A stretch of DNA of 64,000 bases from Lindgomyces ingoldianus (GCF_010093535.1 NW_022985226.1:110244-174243); one strand, 5' to 3'. Positions 23,163 to 34,650 are shown, counted from the stretch's first letter. Made by a program: numbers and translations. Notes: generated by a model not told the origin, from the sequence alone.

Positions 23163-23364
23163 TATAAGTAGTGTAATTAGACTAAGCATAACTTATGGAT
23201 GTATAAGCAAGTAGCAGAAGTAGACTTTAAATAATATCTTATATTCTATTGCTTTATACAGGGCTAAAGTAGGCTGTTTTGCGCCAGAATAGGGTGGTTT
23301 TAGTAGGGGCTTGGCAAAAGTGGCCGGCCAACCTGTGTAGCCGGCTAACCTGTTAGGTACGTTA

Positions 23365-23656
23365 ATTAATCTTTAGTTTATCTTATATAGACTAAGTAGC
23401 ACTTTTTAACTTTTTAATAAGCTAAGTTCTAATTGTATATCTTGCTCTATATATACCTCTAATTCTGCTTAACTAAGCTGTTTAACCCAGCGCCTCATAC
23501 CGCTGTAAAGAGCAAACCACGATCCGGCCACTCTTACCCTACTCCAAACCCCAGGCATAACGGAGGCCCGTACAACCGACTGTAGCCTGCCTATCCCCTC
23601 TGAAATAAGCTCAGGCCCGCGTGCTCCTAAATCCGGACCAAGGATTGTAACATGTA
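23365..23656. other. Transition from RIPed gypsy-1 flank to a GC-balanced island
   Basis: About 100 bp of AT-rich sequence (presumed gypsy-1 continuation) is followed from about 23480 by GC-balanced DNA. No open frame or repeat partner was found. Confidence 0.5.
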
Positions 23657-24400
23657 GCGAGAGACGTGGAATAGACGCAACTAACTATAATTTAAACATG
23701 TTTTACATAACATATGCTAGAGCAAACTGCGAGCAAATTAACGTAAAGGTGTACTTATATTAGGTATACATTATTTTTTAAAAAGAATGTAAGAAATACA
23801 TAATATGATAGAGAAATAGCGTTACTAGAGTTTATCTAAAGAAATTATAACTAACTAGCGCGTTTAAAAGAGGAGATTCTACTTAACTTTTTATTCTACA
23901 AACCTAAAGATAATAAGCAGAGCAAGCTCTGCTAATAATTATAGTTACATAGAATAAGACAACTAAGTACACATACTTGTAGCTAATAGAAAAATTAGCA
24001 GTTGTAAAAAAAAATAGTATATAAGTTAAGCAAGTATATTATTATTAATTATAAAGTTTTAAACGTTATTATCTTAGGCAAAAATAAGCTGTTTATATTA
24101 AAGTACTAAAAATACTTTATTAGCAGAGCTTGCCCTGCTTATTATATTCGGGTTTATAGAACGAAAAGTTGAGCAGAATCTCCTCTTTTAGACGCGCTAG
24201 TTAGTTAGAATTTCTTTAGATAAACCCTAGTAACACTATTTCTCTGTCACCTTATGCATTTCTTATATTCTTTTTTTAAAAAAAAATGTATACCTAATAT
24301 AAGTGCACCTTTATGTTAATTTTCACGCAGTTTGCTCTAGTATGCGTTGTGTAAAACATGTTTAAATTATGGTTAGTTGCGTCTGTTCCACTTCTCTAGC
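23657..24400. mobile_element. Foldback element with 281-bp inverted arms
   Basis: The left arm 23657-23937 and right arm about 24119-24400 are inverted copies: GCGAGAGACGTGGAATAGACG outward on the left against the complement of CTGTTCCACTTCTCTAGC on the right, continuing inward to AAGCAGAGCAAGCTCTGC. The centre of about 180 bp is AT-rich and non-coding. Differences between arms are mainly C/T or G/A, as expected of RIP. I could not settle the target-site duplication, so the superfamily is open. It is unrelated in sequence to B-short. Confidence 0.8.
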
Positions 24401-24640
24401 CACATCGGTGTGTCGGGGATGGGCATCAGCCACATTGGTGTGCCTTGTATTCTATGATAAAGGCTGGAATCTGATTCTCTTGATTCTGAGTGCTGGTGTT
24501 GTAGACGCAGAACTAATCCGCGCCGGGACAGGAGGATTGTGTTGTTTCTGAACGTTATGCCCCCCCCGAGGGCTCTGATTGACCGGGCGGCTCCTTAGCT
24601 AACAAGCGTGGTGACTATCGCCGTCGATTGCTAGACACAG
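24401..24640. other. GC-balanced spacer, no gene recognised
   Basis: It contains a short direct repeat (AGCCACATCGGTGTG at 24398 and AGCCACATTGGTGTG at 24429) and a run of eight C at 24561-24568. The 60-codon plus frame shows no domain I can recognise. Confidence 0.4.
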
Positions 24641-24649
24641 ACATTTGCT

Positions 24650-25330
24650 CCATGCTGTTCGCCAGCACGTCTAGAGTAAAGGTGTTAGCATGATTCTTAA
24701 AATTTATGGACCTTTGCAAACTAAACTTCTGTTAAAGGGCTCAGCTTTTGTACAGCTGTTTAACAATTAAAGACACGGGGTCCTTAACAGTGGACCGCTA
24801 AAAGAGGTGAAGGTCAAGCTCTGAGCTCAGCATCCTTTGTTGAACCGCCTCCCTGGACTCTTGTAAGGTGTGTACTAAAGTGAAGAATTGCTCTAAGACA
24901 AACGCTGACTTTATAAGGTTATCCTAAATTGCTTCTTAAAACGCTGGAAAGTCTTCCTATTTGCAGATTCTCTCGGGCCAACGTTTGTTATTTGCATCTG
25001 CAGGGTCGCCCTGTGTCAACAAGGTTGCATTAGTTTGGATGGTGAGACCTAAGTGAAGGTAATTGTGGCAAGCGTTGAGAAACTCAGGGAGCGTGGTCTT
25101 GCGGGTTCTCTCTTCCGCCTGTTCGCGTTTTCGTTGCTCTTCCTTCTGGGCCTCCTCTGCTGCCTCGCGTCTGCGTTGTTCTTCCTGCTGCGCCTGCTCC
25201 GCCGCTTCGCGCCTGCATTGCTCCTCTTCACGCCTGCGTTTTTCTTCGAGAAACAGCTTCTTGTAATTGGGCGACTGTTCAGCCGTGGCGATAATAGTAG
25301 GATATCTAGGTTGGTTCGTTGACAGTGGCT
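24650..25330 (-). pseudogene. Decayed fungal gene, coiled-coil plus conserved helical domain
   Basis: On the minus strand one frame runs from about 25320 down to 24660. It opens with about 65 residues of E/R/Q-rich coiled coil (KKLFLEEKRRREEEQCRRE and similar heptads, about 25265-25115). Next come RTRKTTLPEFLNACHNYLHL and a helical region including QQRMLSSELDLHLF and VKDPVSLIVKQLYK. In-frame TAG codons occur where Trp is expected (for example before EDFPAF), consistent with mild RIP. I recall this arrangement as the N-terminal part of a large lineage-specific fungal family usually annotated as hypothetical; the function is unknown. The C-terminal part is missing below about 24650. Confidence 0.6.
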
Positions 25331-25913
25331 GCCCAGGCGCGCTTCGGAGCGATAGCAGATAATGAACAAAAGGACAAACGCTGGATGCTGCTCATAATAG
25401 ATGGATGCGAAGGTTGAGGGAGACCAGACACATCTTACTATCCCTCACTACGTAGCGAGCATCACTACGTAGCGAGCAAAATAATAGGTACCTAGGTTTC
25501 GCAGTTGCAGAAACCCTCGGCGCAATTACTTATATTTATTTCTCTGCTTGTATTCTTAACTTAAGGTCTTCTTCTACCTCCCCACCACTGCTGCCTAGAA
25601 AATTACAACTCTTGTCGTCCCCTCCGTGCCAATCTTACGAGGACGTTATATTATAGCAAGGAAGGTCTCATCTTGTAGAGACCTAACGCAGAGCCATCTG
25701 TCATCCGTATAAAGTCTGATATTTGTATCTAACTCTTTCAGCCTTAGTATTACGCTGGTAGGTCTTTATCAGCCCTACGGCGGCTGAAAGAGGATGTATC
25801 ATGCAATGTAGCCACGCGGATCGGTACCTCCCAAATTAAGCGAGATGACTTATCTCAATTAGCCACACCAAGAACACGTGATCGGGGGAGTCTGTGGCTA
25901 GAACATTCTGAGC
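25331..25913. other. Intergenic GC-balanced sequence, nothing recognised
   Basis: Only a small direct repeat (ACTACGTAGCGAGCA twice at about 25447-25478) stands out. No frame or transposon end was identified. Confidence 0.4.
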
Positions 25914-25984
25914 AGTGCTGGCGATAGATCGATCCGATTTGTGGATCGATCCGAATCCACGCTATCCTGAATCTAGATTAGATC

Positions 25985-26946
25985 CTTGAATTAATTTATA
26001 GTCTTAGCTAAAAATTTGCTTCCTTATTAACAAAACAACTTTAAAAGTCTTGTAACTATAATAGAATCCTATAAATTAAGCTTAACTCTAGTGTCTAAAA
26101 ATAAGAGCGGTGACATTAGAAACTTTGTACAACTACTAATGTCTAATAAACCTACTAAATAAAACAGCTGTCTTCTTTAATACTATAATTTCTACAATTG
26201 CAACTACACTTTAGAGGTTATTATAAACTTTTAAAGGCACTTAAAATCTAACTACTAAGTTTTAGCAAAGGGTACTCTTTCTCTTATATAATAAGCAGGT
26301 GCTATTAAACTCTAAAAGCTATAGAACTGCGCAGAACCTTGCATAAGAGACAAAGATATTATTTAAAAAGCTCTTGTACAACTAATTGTTTAACAGCGTC
26401 TTACTCTCTTAGTTGTTAAATTATTGTCCTTTTAGGCTTTTATACAAGCATTAAATCCTGTTGCTAAAGAGGCTATTCTAGTTTTACACTTTACTATTTA
26501 TAAGGCAATCTAAAGCTATTAGTATAAAAAAAAGCTTATTCTTTAGCGCAAGATTTGAACAGCAACTTTAAAAATTAATATTGCGCTTAATCTCTAGACC
26601 TCTCTAAACTAAATCCTATTTATTATAATTACTAGACACTTTGTATAAAGCTTAGATAATACTATTACTAAACACCTTCTTGCTTTATAACTAGTCTTAG
26701 GCTATTCTAGTAAAGAACAGTTCTCTATACTTTATATAGTACTTAAAGAGTACAAGATTACTAGAAATCTAGAAGCAGTTATTAGAGATAATGCTAGCAC
26801 TAATAACACTTTTTATTATATAATTAGCAAGTAGTATTCTAATAAACTTAATTTACATTAAAATTTTAAGAATAAAAGAGTTTACTATCTTAGTTATGTT
26901 ATTAATTTTATTATGTAAGCATTTTTATTTTTAAGTTTATATAAAA
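25985..26946 (+). pseudogene. hAT transposase relic, N-terminal and central part
   Basis: The frame near 26680-26930 reads GYSSKEQFSILYIVLKEYKI, then VIRDNASTNNTFYYIISKYY, then KNKRVYYLSYVINFIM*AFLF. This matches the hAT pattern in which an Asp-Asn-Ala segment is followed by a C/L-H/Y-x-INL helix before the insertion domain. Stops and H-to-Y changes fit RIP. It continues at 32038 after copia-1. Confidence 0.75.
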
Positions 26947-26950
26947 GTTA

Positions 26951-27230
26951 TGTCTGTACGCAGCAGCAGCGTCACGATCTAGATACGAGCGATCGCGCAC
27001 GAGCAGGACCACGTATCTATGTCACATAATGCTTGTGCGCGAACCTCTGTGCGCAAACATCTAGATATCCCCCTTTTCCTCTGTACAGAGGAAAGATAAG
27101 AGTAATAGAACTAGAAACATGTTGCTCTTACCTTACCTACTTTATACACTATGCACACTGTACACTACTCTTACTCTTACTACTTAAGTGCTTATACTAT
27201 AAGCAGCTAGCTATTAGAGCCTATTTAACA
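26951..27230 (+). repeat. copia-1 5' LTR
   Basis: 280 bp, TGTCTGTACGC to TTTAACA. It is less RIPed than the 3' LTR at 31753. Confidence 0.95.
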
Positions 27231-28868
27231 CTAATTAGTAGTTAATTTAATTAACTATAAATTAGTAAAAGTAATAATAAAGTACCTACACTTTATAAAG
27301 TACTTTGTTTTGTTACCTATCTTTTAGAAAAAGTAACAATAGAGCACCTACACTTTATAAAGTACTTTATTTAGTTACCTATCCCTTAGGATAGTAGATT
27401 AATCCTTTACATTATACAGCAAGCCCTGCTACTATATAAAGCAAAAAGGAGATAGTGTAAGACGCACACTAAAGCTATTAAAGCTGCACAACCTAGCAGC
27501 TAGACAACAGGAGTACCTGCGTAATCTACTAGAAAAGCAATTAACTATACTATTATAATAAAATCCTACTAGTAACTAACAACTCTACATAATAATAAAA
27601 AGAATAAGAAATAATTTCTATTATATAAATAACTTATAAAAGACATAGAGATATTAGAGGCAACACTACAGAATAAGACTAGCCTAAAGTACTAAAATAA
27701 TAAGATTAACATGTTAAAGGCTCTAACAAGCTTATAAACTTAATTATATATAAGTTATATAATTATAGATCTACATATAACAACTTAAAAAAGCGCTACT
27801 TTTCTAAGTTTATACATAAAAATTTTTAAAAAATAGACACTATAAGACTTCTTAGCACTTAGCTGCGTGTTTAAAAGAGAGCTTATATAAGTGCTAGAAG
27901 ATAAAAGAATTACACTATAGCTAGGCACTAAAGGTACCTAAGCCTAGAAGCTGTATAATATAGTATAAAAAAAAGTAATTACACTAGAAAAGCTTTATAC
28001 GCAACCTCTATTACTATATAAAGCTCTACATAGAAGTAGACTAAACATAATGCTGCTATTAACACTAAATGTACTAGTATTACCTACTTCTACACCTTAG
28101 CTAGCACTACACTAATTACTGTACAAATAATACATACTACTCTACCTAACGCCAGCTCCACACCCTTAATCGTACACACCACTGCCTGCAGTAGTGTATA
28201 CACTACTAATACTACCTACACAATCTATACTATATTACAACCTGTACAAACTTCCACCCTAGAGAGAAACTGCTAAAGAAAAACTCTTAGCAGACAAAAT
28301 TATATAATTCTAAAAAGTATAAAAAAAAATAACTATATAAGTTAACTATATAACATTTTTATAAACAAAATAAAGATTTTTATTAATTTATATTAATAGC
28401 TAAATATCTAGGAAACTTAGTACACAGACATCTTTTTAGATATTCTAGAAGGTTAGGCAAATATGCACTATATGCACAACATAGGCCCTAGAAATAACTA
28501 GACGCATTTATATAACACCTTAAGCATTATAACAAAGGATTTTACGCAAAGAGAAGAGAAAGAACTGCAGAAAGCAAAGTTCTGTGTAAAAAGTAAAGCA
28601 AAGTTTTACATAAAGGGCAAGACTATCCTAGCAGAGAAGCAGCTTATTAAGTTTAACAGCAGAAGGATTAAACTTACATACAATATAGTAGTTCTTACTT
28701 AAAAAAGATAAGTAAGCTACTTTTATATAATTAACCTAGAGGATAAGGATGCTGCACAACAATATATTAAGTAATATGTAAAAGAGGTATACATTGCATC
28801 TATGTGTTAACTAGAGGTAGCATTTAACCTTTTTATTACTACATAAACTATAGACTCTTTGCATAATA

Positions 28869-29968
28869 ACGTACTTCATAGGCGAGTTGCTCACACACCT
28901 GAGTCGCTTACTTTTGCCAAGACCCCACTAAACCACCCTTCCTACACTAATGCATTCCCCACAACACCACTTAGACGCGCTAAAAGAACGTTAGATACAG
29001 CTTGCGCTCTAAGCTTTTAAATAAGACATAAAACTCTTAAAAAAATATGCTATAGCTATGTGTAGGGTCCTATAAAAGACAACAAATAACTACAGCGCTA
29101 GACAACCTTTACAAGCTAATTCTACAGCTAAATTATAAAGGCTAGGCAATAAAAAGGAGCAGGTGATTGTTAAGACTATACTTAAGCTATATGCGCGAGG
29201 AATTTCCCCTTAGATAGCATTTATAGCTAATATAGCTAATTCTTTGCGCGCTAAGCGTAATCTAGGCCATGTTTGCATAAACTAGCCTAGTATGTTTATA
29301 AAGTGTTATTTAAAGCTTAAAGTGAAGTTTTAAGCGCAAGTATAGTTAAGAGATATCTAGCTAATTATAAACCCTGTTTTGCTAAACTTATACGTGTTAT
29401 TATCCTAGATGCTATACTTAGCTTTAATATTCTCTACAAGGCTAAACCTGCCCTAAATTACTCTAGGACTCTTGTAGAGGGCTCTCTTATAGTTGTACTT
29501 ACGCTTAAACGTTACTTTAAGCTCTAAATAACGCTTTATAAACGTACTAGGCTAGTTTATGCAAACATAGCCTAGATTACGCTTAGCGCGCAAAGAATTA
29601 GCTATATTAGCTATAAATGCTATCTAAGGGGAAATTCCTTGCGCATATAGCTTAAGTATAGTCTTAACAATTACCTGCTTCTTTTTATTGCCTAGCCTCT
29701 GTAATTTAGCTGTAGAATTAGCTTGTAAAGGTTGTCTAGCGCTGTAGTTATTTATTGTTTTTTATAAAACTTTGCACATAGCTATAGCACATTTCTTTAA
29801 GAGTTTTATGTCTTATTTAAAAGCTTAGAGTGTAAGCTGTATCTAACGTTCTTTTAGCGCGTCTAAGTAGTGTTGTGGGGAATGCATTAGTGTAGGAAGG
29901 GTGGTTTAGTGGGGTCTTGGCAAAAGTGAGCGACTCGGGTGTGTGAGCAACTCGCCCATGAAGTACGT
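28869..29968. mobile_element. B-short-2: 1100-bp foldback element in copia-1
   Basis: The termini ACGTACTTCATAGG and complement are flanked by TA (28867-28868, 29969-29970). It is exactly the same length as B-short-1 with the same arm-loop-arm layout, and the least RIPed of the three (for example CTCACACACCTGAGTCGC intact). The site corresponds to about 54322 of copia-2. Confidence 0.92.
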
Positions 29969-31280
29969 TAACATTAACATACTTAATATATAAATCTAAT
30001 AGTAGATAGACAATAGTAAGCGCAGTCTTACCTTTTTACTATTATAACTTAATTATGTAAAGCTGTTTATTTTTATAAATAAATTATTTACTAATAATAA
30101 GAACTTTAGCTTATAGCTAGGATTTTTAATTATAGTAAGTAATAAAAACTATATAAAGTAAAGCAACTACTTTAAAATACTAGGCAACATTATACACTAA
30201 AATTCTACTAAGTGTAAAAGAGTAACTAAGAGTGTCCTTACTAGTAAACTATATAAAATAGTTAGAGGGTTTAATAATATAATTACACTTAGTATAACTT
30301 TATAGTAAATTATATAAACACTTAAACTACTACTAATTTTAGTAGTAATTTACATAAATTTAAGGTTTCTATATAATTACCTTATTAAGCTAGGCACTAC
30401 TAGTAAAAAGTAACTTATAATTAACATTATATTACTCTATAAATTATATAAAAAGAGAAAAATTACTAAGATAAAGTAAATTAATAGTAAAAATAACTTA
30501 GTAGATGTATATATAAAAAAAACACTAAACTAGGCTCTTTAATTATTAGTCCTAACTAACTACCTCTCTGTCTAAATAAAAGCATCTGTAGACTAGCTAA
30601 ATCTTGTGTGTAAAGATGCCTTAGACTAACTAGACTAACAACGCCTTTATATAAGGCCTATCTTTTTTATTTTTTTATTATACACACTTATTTTTCTTAT
30701 TATAAAATTAAAAGAGAAGGATATGTAAAAAAGACAGTTTATTTATCTAGTATATAAGAAAGAAAAAGCTACTACCCCTTATATATAGTAGTTACAATGC
30801 AGACCACAGCTCTGCTATACGCATAAGGTGTAGGCATTAGCCTAGAAGTTAGCTAATATATAACACTTAATAAAAAAAAAAGCACTAGTAGTGCTACTAT
30901 AATAATAAGCATATAAAGTTACTAGAACCTAACTATAACTTTAGACTAAAACTATATAAAAGTACGTCTTATAACACACAACCTTTACTGCCTACAGCTG
31001 TAGATTAGTGCTAGTAGGTAAAATAACATTAATATTATAAAATAGTAAAGCTGCTATATACTACTTCTTAGCCTATTTATAATTAGCATTTTATATAAAA
31101 AAAAAAGTAAAAAAGCTAAAAGATTTATATATTTATGCTAAAATGCTAAATAAACTACTAATTAGCAGTAAAACTAGTTAGAAAGGTAACACAGATGCGC
31201 CCTAAGCTGCTAGACTGCACAAGGATGTTAAAGACGCCCGCACTAACAGCGCTAAAGGTAGAGGAGGAAGGCTAGAGAGA

Positions 31281-31311
31281 CATCTCTCTCTCTCTGTGTG
31301 TGTGTGTGCAG
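31281..31311. repeat. (TC)n(TG)n microsatellite in copia-1
   Basis: TCTCTCTCTCTCTG followed by TGTGTGTGTG; this is the short version of the expanded tract at 55628-55698. Confidence 0.9.
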
Positions 31312-31752
31312 GTAGGGGTATCTGTTACTATTAGCACTATATAAAAAGAAAAAAGAGCTAGGGAATTATATAGTAGAGCTTAGAAAGTAAAAGATAAAGA
31401 AAAGAAAGTAAAAAAAAAAAAGACTTTATTATATACACCTTTTTACACACCTGCTTATGCAAAGATCCTACACTATTCTAGCATAAAACTCTATATAAAA
31501 TAGTTTATATACTGCTAAATTACTTATAAGGCAAGCGCATAAAAGCTAGATAATAATAGCCTAAAACACTTTATACTATTTATAAAGCTATTTACATAGT
31601 GTAACTAGCCTATTTTAATATACAGCATTACTAAGGTAAGTCTTAATAAATAAAGTAGAGTAAAGGTAAAACATAATTAGATAGACTTACACAGACAGAA
31701 GAGAGGTAACGCGTATAGAAGGTAACTTTTTAGATACAAAAAAAGTTACTAG

Positions 31753-32032
31753 TGTTTGTACACAGCAGTAGCGTTATAATCTAGATACAAGCAATTGCGC
31801 ATAAGCAGGACTATATATCTATGTTACATAATGCTTGTGCGTAAACCTCTGTGCGTAAACATCTAAATATCCCTCTTTTCCTCTATATAGAGGAAAGACA
31901 AAAGTAATAGAACTAGAAACATGTTGCCTTTACTTTACCTACCTTATACGCTGTGCACACTGTACACTACTCTTACTCTTGCTACTTAAGTGCTTATACT
32001 ATAAGCAGCTAGCTGTTAGAGCCTATTTAACA
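31753..32032 (+). repeat. copia-1 3' LTR
   Basis: 280 bp, TGTTTGTACAC to TTTAACA, preceding the AGTTA duplication. Confidence 0.95.
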
Positions 32033-32037
32033 AGTTA

Positions 32038-32400
32038 TCTTAAAAATCTTAAAGCTACAGACTTTAAAAAAGTAAATAAATTACCTTTTAATTTTATATA
32101 ATAAAATATAATTAGAGCTATTAGTCTCTTTAGTAAACTTTATAACATTATAGTTTATATTTATAGTTTAGGGCTTTATATAAATAAGTTTATCTTGCAA
32201 GCTAGATAGGTAATACCCTTAGACAATTATACAAGATAAAATAGCTAGTATTATATAATTAATATAGTAATTAAGCTTAAAATGTATGTAGATTTTTACA
32301 TTAAAAACTAGCCTAATCTTAAACATAATACTTTAGAGATAAAAGATTAAAAAATGCTTTATATAATAAAAACATTTTTATAGATTTTTAAAGATATAAT
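32038..32400 (+). pseudogene. hAT transposase relic, middle part
   Basis: Between copia-1 and C-1. The frame includes LKNLKATDFKKVNKLPFNF and VIPLDNYTR*NS*YYII, where the hAT family has a conserved D-x-x-TRWNS-x-Y motif (Trp codons are now TAG). Confidence 0.7.
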
Positions 32401-32680
32401 TGTAACGATCCTCATGAATCGTTCCATCTCGGATGGCCCGGAAGGCCCCCGTATCGGCCCCGACCTCGACCTGGCCCCAACCCCTGCTGTTACCCCTATT
32501 CCCTCATGTATTTAGTCGCACCTCGCCCCTGTAGCTAGCTCAGTAGTTTTCTAATATCCTACGTACAAGGCCTATAGGTGTCATTGGTATTCCCAGGTCT
32601 CTAAGTCCCTACGCACTCCCATATGCCTCTAAGTGGATTTATACCGCATTTAGACCTATTGTCTTGCCTGCGCTGTTACA
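32401..32680 (+). repeat. C-1 5' LTR
   Basis: It opens TGTAACGATCCTCATGAATC, with a near-palindrome AACGAT...ATCGTT, and ends CGCTGTTACA. Confidence 0.95.
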
Positions 32681-33115
32681 TTATATTAAAAAACTTGCTT
32701 TTGCTAGTAACAGCCTTATAATAATATTGCATTAATTGTCTGTTTAACTATGTCTAAGCCTAAGACGTGTCTAATTTAGTTTAGGTTGCGATCCTCTACA
32801 CTGTTATATTAAATTACTTAGTCTATAGACTAGATCTTATTAACCTCTAGTTAACTAAAGCCTTTAGGCTTAGAACTTCCTATCCCCTGCGATTAGGATT
32901 GCCTTTAGAAAAGTTGCAAAGAGGCGCTAAGGTAGAAACTTAGAGACTACTAATAACCTATTAGAATTAGAGACAACTGCTAATGTCTAACTAACTACTA
33001 CCTCTTAACCCTAGAGTAAAATACGCTTTAGCTAAGCTATACCCTACCTAATTTAGAGTTAATGCATAGCAACATGTCCTAATAGACCTTAATTGACTAC
33101 TGAATCACCCCTGAT

Positions 33116-33300
33116 AATGCCTTGAATCATCCCTGCTATGTTAATAGCAGGGGACCTTTTAGGCACCCCTAATAATGCCTTGAATTATCCCTGCTACGTT
33201 AATGGCAGGGGACCTTTTAGGCACCTCTAACAATGCCTTGAATTATCTCTGCTACCTTAATAGCAAGAGACCTTTAAGGCACCTCTAACAATACCTAAAT
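33116..33300. repeat. 58-bp tandem repeat with stem-loops in C-1
   Basis: Three units start AATGCCTTGAA at 33116, 33174 and 33232, with a degenerate fourth start at 33290. Each contains CCCTGCTA...TAGCAGGG, a perfect or near-perfect hairpin stem, followed by GACCTTTTAGGCACC. Confidence 0.93.
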
Positions 33301-33593
33301 GTCACCTTACTAAACGCACGCTAAAGATTAATAACTACATAGATGGCAAGGAATAATTAGTAAGCCTTAATTATTAACAGGCTGCGCATCTATACAGATC
33401 ACTATTAGAGCAGGCACGCACGCATGGCGTTTGGTTTAGAGGACACTGCTAGCAGTGCAGAGGAATAATTTAGAGCAAGGACACCTAGCTGAATCAGACT
33501 AGTTTCAGTTTAAGGAGGCAGAGGACATAACAGCAATACTTTGTACTATAATTACTACTAATAGGGACTATTAGTCTACAGAGGGGGGGGTAG

Positions 33594-33873
33594 TGTAACA
33601 ATCCTTATGAATTGTTCCATCTCAGATGGCCTAGAAGGCCCCTGTATCAGCCCCAACCTTGACCTGGCCCTGACCCCTGCTGTTACCCCTATTCCCTCAT
33701 GTATTTAGTCGCACCTCGCCCCTGTAGCTAGCTTGGTAGTTTTCTGATATCCTACGTACAAGGCCTATAGGTGTCATTGGTATTCCCAGGTCTCTGAGTC
33801 CCCACGCACTCCCATATGCCTCTGAGTGGATTCATACTGCATTCGGACCCATTGTCTTGCCTGCGCCGTTACA
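33594..33873 (+). repeat. C-1 3' LTR
   Basis: 280 bp ending CGCCGTTACA. It differs from the 5' LTR mainly by C/T and G/A transitions. Confidence 0.95.
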
Positions 33874-33878
33874 ATAAT

Positions 33879-34650
33879 CTTTTAAAATAAAAAAAATGTA
33901 AAATGCCTTAGACAGGCTTTTTCTTCTCTATAAATCTTATAGACTTACATAATAGCTTTCTTAGCAAAACATAAGAAAAAAATATATATAATTTAATAAA
34001 AATTATGTTATATAAGCTACCTAAGCACTTAGAGCATAGTAAAAATAGTAGAACTTACTTTAAAAGCATTTTTTTTACTAAATTATAATAGTTTTACATT
34101 TTTATTATTACATAAACTAGGCTAATAAGGTAATGCTTACCTTAAAGTTCTTTACTAAAGACTAAAAAGTATAAAAAGCTTAGCTACAATAATTCTAGCT
34201 TAATTTTTAATTTAAATATTAAGATTTATTATTAACACCTTTTTAAAGTAAAGTGTAAGAGTAAAGAAGATAATAGGCTACTTATTATATAATAGTATAG
34301 ATTATTTTTAAAGTCTAAAATTATTTAATTAAAGCTATAACTAAGCAAATTCTTAGTAATTAGGCTTTAGTAAAGAATTTAGATAAGTAGGTAAAGTATA
34401 TAAAAGAGCTAGCAACAAAGAGGGTTAAAGATGTGTTAAAATAGTAGTAGAATAACATATAATAATCTTAGTAGCCTTTTTTTACTTATTTTACACTTAA
34501 GATCTACTCTATACTACCTATAAGTAATAAACTAGAACGTATTTTCTTTAGAGCATATTATATAATCTTTTAAACTTAAGCATTATTAAACTTTAGTATT
34601 ATTAAAGTAATTAAATCTTTAAATTACTAGTTAAGTTAAAAATAAATAGA
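33879..34650 (+). pseudogene. hAT transposase relic, C-terminal dimerisation region
   Basis: After C-1 the relic continues. Near 34505-34620 a frame reads SILPISNKLERIFFRAYYII, the RIPed equivalent of the hAT dimerisation block (S-D-E-P-E-R-V-F-S-x-A in family members). The rest is heavily mutated. Confidence 0.7.

Larger units (their letters stand above)
11020..23362 (+). mobile_element. A-outer: family A TIR transposon split by three insertions
   Basis: It starts ACGTACCTAACAGG after TA (11018-11019) and ends GGTACGT before TA (23363-23364). The element body is 11020-12124, 20784-20936, 21625-22030 and 23165-23362, which sums to 1862 bp, close to the about 1850 and 1864 bp recovered for A-1 and A-3. 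Inserts are B-full-1 (TA duplicated), D-2 (ACTTT duplicated) and A-short (TA duplicated). The plus-strand C-terminal frame is recognisable before 22030 (TALKEFRARSN-like, then basic residues), but stops abound. The whole assembly lies in gypsy-1. Confidence 0.9.
26951..32032 (+). mobile_element. copia-1: Ty1/copia retrotransposon with internal deletion, split by B-short-2
   Basis: Both 280-bp LTRs (26951-27230 and 31753-32032) are present, and AGTTA is duplicated at 26946-26950 and 32033-32037. Compared with copia-2 (7212 bp), about 3.1 kb of pol is missing: position 28520 jumps from the equivalent of about 50908 to about 53996. Removing B-short-2 leaves about 3.98 kb. What remains of pol is the RT end and RNase H, with many stops. 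It interrupts the hAT relic. Confidence 0.92.
32401..33873 (+). mobile_element. C-1: short non-coding LTR retrotransposon (TRIM/LARD-like)
   Basis: Two 280-bp LTRs (32401-32680 and 33594-33873) enclose 913 bp without a credible ORF. ATAAT is duplicated at 32396-32400 and 33874-33878, proving insertion as one unit into hAT. A purine run (GAGGGGGGGG) directly before the 3' LTR is the expected polypurine tract. Lacking gag and pol, it needs an autonomous partner, which is not visible in this window. Confidence 0.9.

Noticed and set aside
27033..27245. Conserved small ORF MCANLCAQTSRYPPFPLYRG seen at five sites
   Set aside because: It lies wholly in the copia LTRs, and the similarity is that of the LTR DNA; in some copies the frame is broken or shifted and it has no domain. 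The MCANLC start is simply shared LTR sequence.
33116..33300. Possible CRISPR-like array in C-1
   Set aside because: The repeats are contiguous 58-bp tandem units without unique spacers, in a eukaryotic retrotransposon.
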